Assembly (NCBI GenBank): GCA_029891385.1
Contig: CM057233.1
Span: forward strand, 49,988,063 to 50,052,062
From: Erythroxylum novogranatense
Taxonomy: Eukaryota; Streptophyta; Magnoliopsida; Malpighiales; Erythroxylaceae
DNA: 64,000 bases
Reading direction: 5' to 3'
The first letter of the stretch is position 1; every line of letters starts with the position of its first letter. Positions 1 through 11,100 of the stretch are shown here, in pieces. Made by a program: the position numbers and the translations under genes. Below the pieces are notes generated by a model. The model did no database searches and was not told the DNA's origin. It saw nothing but the letters and a program-made list of their open reading frames with translations.

Positions 1-3000
1 TAAAGCTCGAATCGTCCTTTCGGGCTCATTAAATGTTGAGCATATAGCTCTCGATGGCGACTTCAATACAATCATTATCAATTAATCATGTATGTAATTC
101 ATTTATTACAATTCTACCATATCACATTGAAAGTCAAAACCAATTTATCGAAACAAACAATTAACACTTCAATATCAATTTCCCATTCCCTCAGACCTTT
201 GATCCGAGATCTCAAACGTAATCATTCACAAACAGTTACACACAAATAGTACTTGGATAACAAATTCCCAATACTTCGGACACCTATGGTCCGAAATCAA
301 TCAAAAGCAAACACACATAATCCCTCCATTGTCTCCACATGGCATAACTACATAATTTTCATCACATATAGATTGAGAAACCAACTAGGTTACTCACCTG
401 TACTTCCGAGCTAAAATCTAGAAGTCTCAGTAACATCGGTAGATCGACGCTCCAAATGTGCCTCTATAATAATCAGAAAATATAACCATTACCACTTGTC
501 CAATCAGAACTATTTAATAATGCATATGAAGCAATTTACAGGTGCACAATGCATGTTCATGATATTCCCGGCCTGAATCCTATATTTTCCATCATAAAAA
601 TCCTTATAAAAAATTAGAAATCTAATGGTGCTGACGGTGCTCAATTTGGACCTCTATAGGTCCCCAATTAAATAAAACAATTAATATCTATATATATAAG
701 CCCCTATTTCCTTCTCTCTCTTTTTTTCCCTTTTTCCTGTCCGACATCCTAACTAGCATATCTCTTTACACACAATTCAGAAAATTGTAAAACATACCTT
801 GTTGGAAAGATAATGAAACCCTCTACAAGTTTCATTTAGATCATTCAAATTAATTCCACCCCTAAGGGTGTCAAAAATCCCATGAAAGCTATTGCTCACT
901 CAAAGTCACTCAACACAGTACAGTATCTTGTAAATTCAGTAACTTTCATTGACTTCAATCACAAATTACACAATAAATATTCACATCAAGATCACAATGT
1001 TATATAAAACGTTCATGAATAACCAAAATCCCAATTCATTTACTAACTGGGTTAAATAATTCACCGAAGCATCAGTCTACTAAACTGTCCCAATCTGAGC
1101 AGTAAATTTCCAACCATTATATCTCCTAGAAAAAATGTCAAAAAAATCACTACTTTATATCCCTGAAAAGATAAGATCTCAAACTTCAATTTTTATGAAG
1201 AACCCAAATTCCAATTCAACCCCTAACAATTTCAAATCTGCCAAACAATGTGCTGATCAGGACAGTAGTAAGAAACCTAATGTAGGTTCAGTTTTTGCAA
1301 ATTCATTACTCCCAAATATGACATCCAAAAATTACATTCCATATATAATTTTCAAGATAATATCTTCCTCTACAACTTTTCAGAAGATCACTCATTCCAA
1401 TTAAATTCACATAAATTGCTAAAATTGCTTCCAATCCGAATGCTCACAAAATCTACACTTAGGCTAGTTTTCATCAAAATGCTCAAAACCAGTCAATAGT
1501 AAACAGGTCATATCTCCCAATATACAGATCTAAAAATAGCAAAATCAGTGGGAATGGAAAGCTAACTTAACATGCTTCAATTTTCATGATGACCATTTTC
1601 CCTAATTCCTTCTAAATTAATTTAGACAAATCAGCAAAACTCTAGATTATGTGGTTCTACATCAGTGCATTCCAGCCATCAGCAGTAACTTTCCATGCTA
1701 AAATTCGACCTTTTAGAGTTACAATTTAATAACACCTATTTCACACAAAATTGTAGCCAAAAAGCTCAAGTTTAATTGGGCACAAATCGCAACTCATTTG
1801 CATAACCAAACAATTAGTTATGATCAAAACATTGCAATAAGTTCAATATTCATTTTCCAGCTTTCATCTTCAACTTAACTCCTATCACTTCTAATACCAA
1901 TAACACATCACTAAGCATCCATTTACACCTCTAATTCAAGCACAAAATCATCACAACATGTACTTATATAATTGGCAGAACTTACACAATTTACTTTCCT
2001 TAGTTCCATTCATCTAGACTTCCAAAAAGCAAGCCAAAACCAAGCCAAAAATCAATGCAAACCATATTCTTTCACTCACTCTCTCACAAGCATACATTTA
2101 AACCCATTCAAACCTACCACTATGATGATCAAGTAAATGCATAAATGGTCTCCATGAATGCTTCTAACTACCAAAAGAATAAAAGCAAACATCAATTCTT
2201 ACCTTAAACAAGTTACAAGCTCTCAATTCTCCAAATCTTTAAAACTCTCCACACTTTCTACCTTGACACCTCACCGACGACCTTCACTAGATCATACACA
2301 TAATTCACCATCTTCACAAGGTGAAAGTTTGGTCTTGGTTGAGAATAAAGAGAGGCAAACAAGTAGCAAGAAAAAAGCTTCTCATAAGGGATGGAAAAGA
2401 ACATGAGAAGGAGGAGAGCAATTGCACCTACGGATGATGATGTTTTTCACTTTCAAGTAACCCCCTTTTACAACTTTCAAGATGATATACTTATACACTT
2501 AAAAGGAATAGCCGAGAATTCTTAGAGGGAATAAGACAAAGTCATTTAATGACAAGGGACACTTGTCCTAAATAGAGAAAAGACAAAAACCTAACTTAAT
2601 TAACATAATTTAATCATGCCTCTAATCTAATTTAATCTTAATCCAACATATGCTAAGGGTTCTATAACAATTCCCACAATTATTTATCCACTAATCCAAT
2701 GCCATTAGGCACCCCTTTTTAGTACAGAAAAATTCACTCGGTCAGCTCGTTGGAAAATTTTCCGGTCCGGGCAAGTAACCCAAAAAATTCCAGAAAAATT
2801 CTCATAAATCCCTAAAAATATAAAACACTCAATGGCGCAATCCGAATAATTTTTCAAATACCAGAACCATATTAATCACAGTAAAACTACATTAGGCACA
2901 AAAATCGGGAATTATCATGAATGCATATACAGTAATTCCACGTGCACAATTGATACTGTGTATCAGTCCTATTATGCATGAACAGTCCTAAGTCATTTCA

Positions 3001-3062
3001 ATCCATCTCATCCTATGCCAAATTTACTATTTTACCCTTCCTATAGGGGGTGGGATGTTACA
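1..3062 (-). mobile_element. Tekay-type gypsy LTR (left copy, cut by the window edge)
   Basis: This is AT-rich non-coding DNA that aligns by eye, in the same order, with the complete LTR at 8149-11910. Shared blocks include the one around 410-460 versus 9190-9260 (CTCCAAATGTGCCTCTATAA) and the one around 850-880 versus 9725-9750 (CACCCCTAAGGGTGTCAAAAA). It ends in GGGATGTTACA at 3062, the same terminus as the other LTRs of this family here. The first roughly 700 bases of the LTR lie outside the window. Many substitutions and indels separate it from the right LTR. It is probably the 3' LTR of the minus-strand element at 3482-8148, although an insert separates it from that element's polypurine tract. 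The short open frame at 2158-2406 has no recognisable product. Confidence 0.75.
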
Positions 3063-3139
3063 ATTGTAACTCAACTATGACTACATCCTATTTATCCATC
3101 CTATTTAGCCTTGGATGACATACTTTCAAAGAAGTAAAT

Positions 3140-3298
3140 ATGTAGAGCCCGGCCTCTACCGCCATCACTGGCTCAATGGTAAGAGGCGTCCTCTTAAAGT
3201 GGAACAAAACCTTGAGGTCTTGGGTTCGAGTCGTTGACTCACCCTTGACCAAAGAGGAAAATACCTGGAGTGATGGCGGTAGAGGCCGGGCTCTACAT
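3140..3298 (+). repeat. tRNA-like unit bounded by perfect 30-bp inverted repeats (SINE/MITE-like)
   Basis: Positions 3140-3169 and 3269-3298 are exact reverse complements over 30 bases; the outer ends read ATGTAGAGCC and GGCTCTACAT. Between them are a tRNA-like A box (TGGCTCAATGGT, 3169-3180) and B box (GGTTCGAGTCG, 3223-3233), spaced as in RNA polymerase III internal promoters of tRNA-derived SINEs. No cloverleaf good enough for a real tRNA is visible. A SINE normally lacks terminal inverted repeats and a MITE normally lacks a pol III promoter, so this unit is a hybrid form. Confidence 0.6.
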
Positions 3299-3309
3299 TA
3301 AAAAGGATT

Positions 3310-3439
3310 GGCTCAATGGTAAGAGGAGTCCACTTAAAGTGCAACAAAACCTTGAGGTCTTGTGTTCGAGTCGTGACTCACGCAAGTGCCAAAGAGGACA
3401 ATACCTGGAGTGATGGCGGTAGAGGCTGGGCTCTACATA
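3310..3439 (+). repeat. Second tRNA-like unit, one inverted-repeat arm only
   Basis: This is a second copy of the tRNA-like core (GGCTCAATGGTAAGAGG, then GTGTTCGAGTCG) that ends with a near-perfect copy of the right arm (…GGCTGGGCTCTACAT). It follows the first unit after a short A-rich spacer and lacks the left arm. Arm sharing or tandem duplication is likely. The B box carries GTGTTCGAGTC instead of GGGTTCGAGTC, so it is probably weaker. Confidence 0.55.
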
Positions 3440-3481
3440 AAAAGGTGCCTTTTTAATATAGAGGTCAGGCTCTACATTATT

Positions 3482-3494
3482 TCCCCCCTCCTAA
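3482..3494 (-). other. Polypurine tract of the Tekay element
   Basis: On the plus strand this is a TTTCCCCCCTCCT run, so the minus strand carries a purine run immediately downstream of the chromodomain end of pol. That is where plus-strand DNA synthesis of a gypsy element is primed. The following GAAATTTCGTCC-type stretch near 3500 is also usual in this lineage. Confidence 0.6.
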
Positions 3495-3546
3495 TAAAAA
3501 TTTCGTCCGCGAAATTCTTACCTGATTGGTCGAATAGATGAGGATA

Positions 3547-3954
3547 TTATTTCATCATATGCTCGGTCTCCCAAGTGGCTTCCTCAGTCGAGTGGTTTCT
3601 CCAGATAACTTTCACCAATGGGATACTCTTATTCCTCAACTGTTTAACCTGTGACCCGACAATCTGGATCTGCTCCTCAACATAACTCAGATTACTAGAC
3701 ACCTCAATCTCTTGAGCCGGTATTACATGTGTCGGATCTGACCGATATCTCCGGAGCATACTCACATGAAATACATCATGTAACTGAGACATCTCGCTCG
3801 GTAAAACCAACCTGTAGACCAAAGGTCCTATCCTCTCAGTAATCTCATAGGGACCAATGTACCTAGGGCTTAACTTCCCCTTTTTACCAAATCTCAGTAC
3901 ACCACGCCACGGGGACACCCGTAAGAATACCCTGTCTCCCACATTATACTCCAT
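3547..3954 (-). pseudogene. Integrase C-terminus and chromodomain (Tekay)
   Basis: A 135-residue open stretch begins MEYNVGDRVFLRVSPW, the beta-rich C-terminal integrase module (GPYEITERIGPLVYRL, HDVFHVSMLRRY). It continues into a chromodomain-like tail with KVIWRNHSTEEATWETE. In chromoviruses this tail is thought to steer integration to chromatin marks. The tail is complete through WETE, after which a frame change precedes the usual YPHLF ending, readable at about 3530-3545. It forms the end of the broken pol gene and is separated from upstream integrase by a frame break near 3960. Confidence 0.8.
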
Positions 3955-3966
3955 CTCTCTCCTGTG

Positions 3967-4960
3967 CTAATCCACATAACTCTTCTGTCTGTCTTGAGCC
4001 GCTTTAATTCGACTCCGAATCAGTTTCACCTTATCTACTGTATCTTGAATCAGCTCTGGACCCTCAACCATTCTGACACCCTCTTCATCCCAATACAATG
4101 GCAATCGACACTGTCGTCCATACAGGGCCTCATATGGTGCCATCTCGATGCTACTGTGATAATGATTGTTGTAGGCAAACTCAATCAAGGCCAAATACTG
4201 ATCCCATGCTCCTCTAAACTCCAATACACAAGCCCAAGCATGTCATAATGATCTTAATCGTCCTCTCACTCGCCCATCCGCGAGGATGAAATCTCAGATC
4301 GAAATTCAACTTAGTACCCATAGCCGACTGCAAACTCTGCCAGAACCTCGAAGTAAATCTGGGATCCCAGTCTGACACTATCGACACTGGAACCCCGTGC
4401 AGTCTCACTACCTCAGCCACATACTTCTGGGCCAACTAATCAAGGGAATTATTCTCTCTCACTAGCAAGAAATGGGCCAATTTTGTCAACCATTCCACGA
4501 TGACCCAGATAGAATCATGCTGTCTCGGAGTCTTGGGCAATCCCATAATGAAATCCATAGTAATATGTTCCCATTTTCACTTGGGAATAGGCAACGAATG
4601 AAGCTTCCCCACTGGAGCCTGGTGCTCAGCCTTAACCTGCTGGCACGTCATACACCTAGATACATACTCCACTACCTGCTTTTTCATGCCAGGCCACCAG
4701 AAATGTTGCTTGAGAGTGTTATACATCTTGGTAGTACCAGGATGCATAGCATAGGTGACCATATGAGCCTCCTCCAATATCTCTCGCCTCAAATCATCCA
4801 CATCCGGTACACACAGCCTCTGTCTCAACCATAAAGTCTCATTTCGAAACTCAAACTCCGAATCTGGATTGGCCTTCACTTTCTCAATCAGCTTTACCAA
4901 AGCAGGATTCTTGTCCTGAACTCTCCTGATCCTGTCCAGTAGCATCGGTCTAAGCTTCAA
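3967..4960 (-). pseudogene. Integrase zinc-binding and catalytic core (Tekay), frameshifted
   Basis: 4577-4960 carries the HHCC zinc finger (HMVTYAMHPGTTKMYNTL, then CMTCQQVK). The first acidic residue follows in TMDFIMGLP near 4550, the second in VSDWDPRFTSRFW (4214-4435), and the end of the core in FAYNNHYHSSIEMAPYEALYG (3967-4224). The usual glutamate motif HPQTDGQSERT is degraded to HPRGWASERT, and frames change at about 4570, 4435 and 4215. The enzyme would join element DNA to the genome; this copy cannot produce it in one frame. Confidence 0.8.
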
Positions 4961-4981
4961 AGTAGCTAATAAAGCTCCATC

Positions 4982-5677
4982 TTAGTCCAAATTCAACTGC
5001 ACATTCAAGGCTCTCAACTGAATCAAATTAGGCAACCTCATTGCCTGAATCTGAGCTGTACTGATGTGAGACTTCCTGCTCAATGCATCTGCCACCACAT
5101 TGGCCTTCCCGGGATGGTACTCAATAGTACAATCATAATCCTTGAGTAGCTCTATCCACCTCCTCTGTCTCAAATTCAACTCTCTCTGGCTCAGCAAATA
5201 CCTCAAACTCTTATGATTAGTGAAAATCTGGAAGGTCTCACCATATAAATAATGTCTCCAAATTTTCAGAGCAAATACAACTACAGCTAACTCCAAATCA
5301 TGCACTGGATAATTTACCTCATGCGACCTCAATTGTCTCGAGGCATATGAAATCACTCTACCAGACTGCATCAGAACACATCCCAATCCCTGATGCGTTA
5401 CATCATTGAACACCTCAAATCCTCCAGTCCCTGATGGAATAGCTAACACCGGTGCAGTAGTCAACCGATGTTTCAGCTCATCAAAGCTCTTCTGGCACTC
5501 TTCAGTCCATCTAAATGGTACGTTCTTTCTCAAAAGCTTTGTCAGAGGGGCTAAGATCAGTGAAAACCCCTCGACAAACCTCCGATAATAACCAGCTAAT
5601 CCGAGGAAACTCCGAATCTCTACCACATTCCGTGGAGCTTCCCACTTCAACACGGCCTCAATCTTACTCGAATCCAC
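4982..5677 (-). pseudogene. RT thumb/connection and RNase H (Tekay)
   Basis: This 231-residue open frame starts in the RT thumb ([30 protein letters not shown]) and runs through RNase H to [10 protein letters not shown]. RNase H landmarks are [45 protein letters not shown] and [14 protein letters not shown]. The last motif is normally FTDHKSL; the catalytic aspartate is asparagine here (AAT on the minus strand, 5216-5218). The ORF is otherwise intact. Confidence 0.85.
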
Positions 5678-5799
5678 CTAAATACCCTCTCCAGTCACTA
5701 TATGCCCCAAGAATATCACCTGATCCAGCCAAAATTCACACTTACTGAATTTGGCATACAACTGTCTCTCCCTCATAGTCTACAATACCACCCTCAAAT

Positions 5800-6510
5800 G
5801 ATCAGCATGCTCCTCTCTACTCCTCAATACACCAAAATATCGTCAATAAAGACAATTACGAACTGATCCAGGTAGGGCTAAAAGACCTTATTCATCAAGG
5901 TCATGAAAGCTTCCGGGGCATTAGTCAACCCAAACGGCATCACCAGAAATTCAAAATGCCCATACCTGCTCCTGAAGGCACTCTTAGGTATATCAGCCTC
6001 GGCTATCTTCAGCTGATAATACCCTGATCTCAAATCTAACTTAGTGAATACCTGAGCTCCCTGTAACTGATCAAATAGATCATCGATCCTAGGCAGTGGA
6101 TACTTATTCTTCACTGTCACCCGATTCAACAGCCTGTAATCAATACACAGCCTCAAAGTTCCATCCTTTTTCTTCACAAATAATACTGGAGCTCCCCACG
6201 GTGAGACACTGGGTCTAATGAAACCCTTCTCTAATAACTCCTGTAGCTGAGCCTTCATCTTCCTCAGTTCTACAGGTGCCATCCTATATGGAGGGATAGA
6301 TATAGGAGCAGTACCTGGAATGAGGTCAATGGTAAACTCTGTCTCCCGATCCGGTGGCAAACCTGGTAACTCATCAGGAAACACATCTGAAAATTCCCTA
6401 ATTACGGGAATATCCTGAAGCCTCTGCTCAACTCTGTTGTCAATCACATGAGCCAGATAGGCCCCACAGCCTCCCTGCATCAATCTCAGGGCACTCAGAA
6501 AAGAGATCAT
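5800..6510 (-). pseudogene. Protease C-terminal linker and reverse transcriptase (Tekay)
   Basis: 5878-6510 reads openly from [14 protein letters not shown] through [19 protein letters not shown], the RT fingers ([37 protein letters not shown]) and palm ([30 protein letters not shown]). A stop follows NKVF; the catalytic FIDDILVY motif is present just beyond, near 5820-5850, after which another stop falls. It is followed downstream by RNase H. The polymerase active-site aspartates are retained but the frame is interrupted. Confidence 0.85.
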
Positions 6511-6559
6511 CCGGCCGGCCTTCGCTCGACTAACTCCTCGAACATCGCTCTAGTCGACC

Positions 6560-6930
6560 AGAGACTCTAATACGACCTCCTTGGTGTAGCAGCCTATTAC
6601 GACCCTATGTGCAGTAAGTCAGTCCATCCCTAAAATCACATCTATCTCTCTCAGCGGTAACACTATCAGGTCTGCCCTCAACTCTGCTTGATCAATCACA
6701 ATCGGACACCCCTTGCAAACCTCTCCTAATGCAAGAGGTGCTACCTAGAGGTGTACTCACCTCTAACCCATCTCAGAACCTCTCCCTATCCCCATGCAAT
6801 CTACATGCCAAATGCGGTGCGATGAATGAGTGTGTGGATCCTGGATCTAACAGTGCAAAAGCTTCAAAGCCAGAAATAAGAAGTGCACCTGCTACTACAT
6901 CTGGGGAATCCTGGGCCTCCTGCCTGGTCA
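6560..6930 (-). pseudogene. Retropepsin-like protease (Tekay), degraded
   Basis: On the minus strand the sequence reads GFEAFALLDPGSTHSFI near 6825-6875, the retropepsin active-site region (usually LxDSGAS/T or LxDPGSTHSFI in this clade). It is followed by a stretch containing LREIDVILGMD near 6610-6660. A stop directly follows ILGMD, where WL is expected. The protease would process gag-pol. It has no long open frame of its own and is recognised from short motifs only. Confidence 0.6.
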
Positions 6931-6946
6931 TGGCATAGACCCTGGC

Positions 6947-8055
6947 CTAGGACTGGAGTCGGCTACCCCGTCCCTCAGTCCGTACAAAAGAGCCTTCAGC
7001 TCTACCTCGGCCTCTTCCTTGTCCCCTCTGCCCGGATCCACCCACCCTACTCTGCTGCACAGTAGTGTTGCTCCCTGATCGCCCACTGACAGCAGACTGA
7101 ACTCCCAAAGTAGCGGGGCAATCCCTGACCTGATGCTCCATCGAACCGCAACTAAGGCAGGCTCCCGTCAGCCACCGACACTCCCCACTGTGTCTCCTCT
7201 CACAATGCTCACACACTGGAGGAAGCTGCCCTAAACCTCTGCCACTACCACTGCCAGTCTGTAAAAATCTTCCTCTCTTCCCAAAACCAGACTATCTAGA
7301 TCCTCCCGGAGACCTGAAGGTCTTGTTCTGGCATTTACTGAAACTCCTGCCAGAACTGCCCTGACTGTCACTCACTCTCTTCCCTCTGGACCCCATCTCA
7401 GACTATCTCTGTCTCATTAGCTGCTCCACTCGCACTGCAGCAGCCCTCAACTCAATAAAAGTGCCCATGTCTGAACGGGCTAACCAGGTACGGATCTCTG
7501 TATTGAGGCCATTCTCGAACCTCCGACACTTATCAGCCTCAGTAGGAATCATAACAGTGGCATAATCCATCAACTCATTAAATTTCACTTCATATTCTAC
7601 CACAGACATCCTGCATTGTTTCAACTCTAGGAACTCTTGCATCTTCATATCAAGATAGACCTTGGGCATGCAATTATCCCTGAAGGCCCTCAAAAAGTCA
7701 TCCCATGTCAACAAGCGAGGCCTGGTGGTACTGCCCGGAACAGTCTTCCACCACTTATAAGCTGGCCCCTATAGAAGAGATACTGCATAATCGAACCTCT
7801 CATCAGGTTCGCAGTCCATCTGGTCGAAGACTCTCTCAATCCTCTCTAGCCATCCTCACCCCGGGGTGTCTCAGACGCCATAGAAGTCTCACACCCGCCA
7901 CGTAGCAAATCATATCTCCTCTCCCATCTCACGGGGACTCTAGGAGGTAACTCCTCAGATCGAGGCATAGAGGACTTTCTACTTGCTCCGACCGATCCTT
8001 GGTCAGCTGGTTGTTCGACTTGATCACCTAAGGCGGATGACCTAGAACAAAACAA
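6947..8055 (-). pseudogene. Gag with zinc knuckles (Tekay), broken into pieces
   Basis: 7846-8055 is the N-terminal part; 7403-7714 is the conserved gag core (TWDDFLRAFRDNCMPKVYLDMKMQEFLELKQ, then MSVVEYEVKFNELMDYA). 6947-7216 holds the nucleocapsid with a clean CCHC knuckle, CLSCGSMEHQVRDC, preceded by a second Cys/His cluster (CEHCERRHSGEC). Stops occur near 7400 and in the 7715-7840 stretch. Gag would form the particle that packages element RNA. The reading order matches a gypsy element directly next to its primer site. Confidence 0.75.
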
Positions 8056-8132
8056 GAATTCCGATCAATTTCTGCATTTCTGTAAAATTCACACCTACAT
8101 ATTTTACTAATCCCAACAGATGTCAAACCATT

Positions 8133-8143
8133 CTCTGATACCA
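8133..8143 (-). other. Primer-binding site, tRNA-iMet type
   Basis: The minus strand reads TGGTATCAGAG a few bases inside the LTR edge, complementary to the 3' end of plant initiator methionine tRNA. This fixes the minus-strand orientation of the element and identifies the LTR at 8149-11910 as its 5' LTR. Confidence 0.8.
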
Positions 8144-8148
8144 CCTAA

Positions 8149-11100
8149 TGTAGCGCCCCCTTATCGTAGAGTACCCACCGGAACACCCGTAGATCATTCT
8201 GGTACATATCCTACGATAAGAGAGAACTACAGACAAACAAATCGAAACTCCACATGGCATCACAATAATAGAACAGTAATATGAAATTGAAACTTTTTAA
8301 AACCAAACTTTGTTCCATTTCATTTCATCAAACTTAGCAATTTATACAACTGTTAGTGTTCTCAGTCTGTACATCACTCTGAACACTTAACCCAAAATAC
8401 TATATACAACAAGACAAAATAGCAGTCCTAACTAGGTCACCTCAAAAGAAATCCCAGCTGACCGACCTTTGAGCCATAGCCTCTCTCGCGAATCTGATCT
8501 ATGCGGCTCTACAGTCTCTCAGGAGCTATCAATCTACTCTCGATCCTGAAAAATAGGTTGCAATTTTGGGTGAGTTTGCAAACTCAGTGAGGAACCATCA
8601 TCGATTGTTCCCCCAATTCATGCATCACATAAACAAACTACAGAGTCAATCCAATAACACAGGCAGAAGAAACACATCACAATTGTCTCAGGCACTTTTG
8701 CCTTATTCGATTCAAGTATTGATCGATTAAATATGTATGCAATGCATATGTGACACTTTTCCAGATTTATTACAATGTTGTGACCGAGCGCTAAACGAGA
8801 TACAAGATGCGTAGATGACGCGTTTAGGGAGTAGGAGAGTCTTCTCCCTTCGAGCTCGAGGCTCTTTTTCAATATCGATGGCGACTCGTCACAATCATTA
8901 TTATCCATTTATACCTTTGTGTATGAAATGCATATGCCTAATTTAACAGTCAATGTATCACAATCAATCAATGTAACACAATCAGGTCACATCGGAGGCA
9001 AGGCAATTAATCACAGTATATCACAGTGCAAACAATTCACAATTTGCACATCAAAACACTTCTATGTCAGATCTTCCAATTCATCGGACCATCTGTCTGG
9101 AATCCAGTCAGAAACAAGCGCAACCACTAATCCCACCATTATTCCCCACATTAGACATATAATAATTGAACAAAAACTATCTCAGTCACTCACCTATCAC
9201 TTCCGAGCTAATGCCGGGAAGTCTCTGCAACGTCGGTGGATCGACGCTCCAAATGTGCCTCTATAATGATCAGAGAACAAACCCATTACTAATTGTTCAA
9301 TCGGAACGATTTAATGATGCACATGCAGCAATCAAAAAGTGTACAATGCATGTTCATGATATTCCCGGCTCTAAAACCACAATTTTCAATCACAAAAATC
9401 CGTCTAAAAAGTAGAAATCTTACAATACTGAAATTACTCAATTCGGACCTCTATAGGTCCAAAAATAAATAAAACAGTGACCAAAGAACCATTACCTGGA
9501 TACACGTCAATTTCCCGTCCAAAAATTCCCAAAAGAACACAAAAATCAAATAAAACAATTAATATATATGTATGTTATCCCTGTTTCCTTCTCTTTTTTT
9601 TCCTATTTTCAAACCGAAATTCAAACACCAATAACTCTTTGCACACAATTCAGAAAATTACAAACCATATCTCGTTGGAAAGATCATGCAAACCTCTACA
9701 AGTTTTATGAAGACCATAAAAATCAACTTCACCCCTAAGGGTGTCAAAAACCCAATCGAAGCTACTGCCCAGTCAATGCCTCTCAAAACAGTGCAACATT
9801 TTGTAAATTCAATAATTTCCCATTTCTTTAGTTAAAAATTACACAATAAATGTGCACAGAAAAATCACAATGTTTTCTACAACTTTCATGAACAACCTGA
9901 AATCAAATTCACTTGCTAACTAGGTCAAACAATTCAACAAAGAATCGCCTTTGAAATTCCCCAATCTGACAAAGAATTTTAAAACAAAGATAGCTACTTG
10001 CACAAATGTCAAAAAAATCACTACCTTATATCACTAGAAAGATAAGAGCTTAAAAGCCAATTCCATCTCTAACAAGCTCAAAACTGCCATGCAAGTGACT
10101 CCCTTGATCAACAGTCAATAACCTAACTTAGGTTCAGTTTTTGCAAATTAATTACTCCCAAATCTGATATCCAAAAATAGCATGATATATGCCATTTTCA
10201 AGCTAATTGTTTCCTCTAAAAATTTCCAGAAGATCACTTGAACCAATTCAAATCACAGAAATCTCTAAATTTGCTTCCAAGCACAATGCTCACAAAACCT
10301 ACCCTTATGGCTAGGTTCCAACATAATGCACATAAATAGCCAACATTCACAGGTCATAACCCACAATATACATATCGAAAAATTGCAAAATCAGTGGAAA
10401 TGGAAAGCTAACATGATAGGCTTCAACTTTCATGAAGACCATTTCTACCAATTCCCTCTAAATTAATCTAGAAAAATCATCAAAAGTTTAGGTCATCTCA
10501 TTCGGTTACTGTTCACACAGTCCACAACAGTAACTTGCCAAGCCAAAATTCAACCTCTTAAGGCTACAATTAGACAACACCTATTTCACAAGAAATCTTA
10601 GCCAATCAACTAAAGTTTCATTTGGTCCAAACCTCACATCATTTGAAGAACCACACAATTAGTTATGATCTAAACATTGCAATAGGTTCAAAATCAATTT
10701 TCCAGCTTTCATCTTCAACTTAAATCCTATCACTTCTAATACCAATTCCACAAGCATAAGCATCCTAATCACACAAGAATTGAGCCAATAGGTCATCAAG
10801 ACCTTCACTTCAACATAGATCCATAATTTTCAGCATCCATCATAAATTAATTGCCTTTAAGTCTTAACCATTTAACATTACTAAAACCACTTCAAAATAC
10901 ACAATTCACACACTAATCATCATAACCTCATCAATTCTTCCACAAACATGCCCAACAAATCAAACCATAGATTTCATGACATTAATGCATCATAAATCAT
11001 AGATAATGACCAATACATACCAATCAATGCATCTAACAACCAATTAATTCATTAAATGCATAAATGAAAGCTTAAAACAAAAACTTACCAAATCAAGCTT

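Larger units (their letters stand above)
3063..3481. mobile_element. Insert between the left LTR and the Tekay polypurine tract
   Basis: In this element family the LTR terminus GTTACA should abut the polypurine tract. Here 419 bases intervene. About 75 bases of unrelated AT-rich sequence are followed by two tRNA-like units and three copies of a terminal GGCTCTACAT (ending at 3298, 3439 and 3480). TACA is present at both edges (3059-3062 and about 3476-3479), which could be a short target duplication or coincidence. It is best read as a nested small transposable element cluster. Confidence 0.55.
3482..8148 (-). mobile_element. Internal region of a Ty3/gypsy chromovirus, Tekay clade
   Basis: Reading right to left on the minus strand the order is primer-binding site, gag with zinc knuckles, protease, reverse transcriptase, RNase H, integrase, chromodomain and polypurine tract. 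Domain order and the C-terminal chromodomain define a chromovirus. The long LTRs (3.8 kb), tRNA-iMet primer site and sequence style point to Tekay/Del. The frame is broken by several stops and frameshifts and one RNase H catalytic residue is changed, so the copy is not autonomous. Confidence 0.85.

Noticed and set aside
2158..2406. Small protein in the left LTR
   Set aside because: Low-complexity Ser/Thr/Lys frame inside LTR sequence, not preserved in the other LTRs.
3140..3298. Functional tRNA gene
   Set aside because: A and B boxes are present but no acceptor stem or anticodon arm fits a cloverleaf; the inverted arms lie outside the tRNA-like part.
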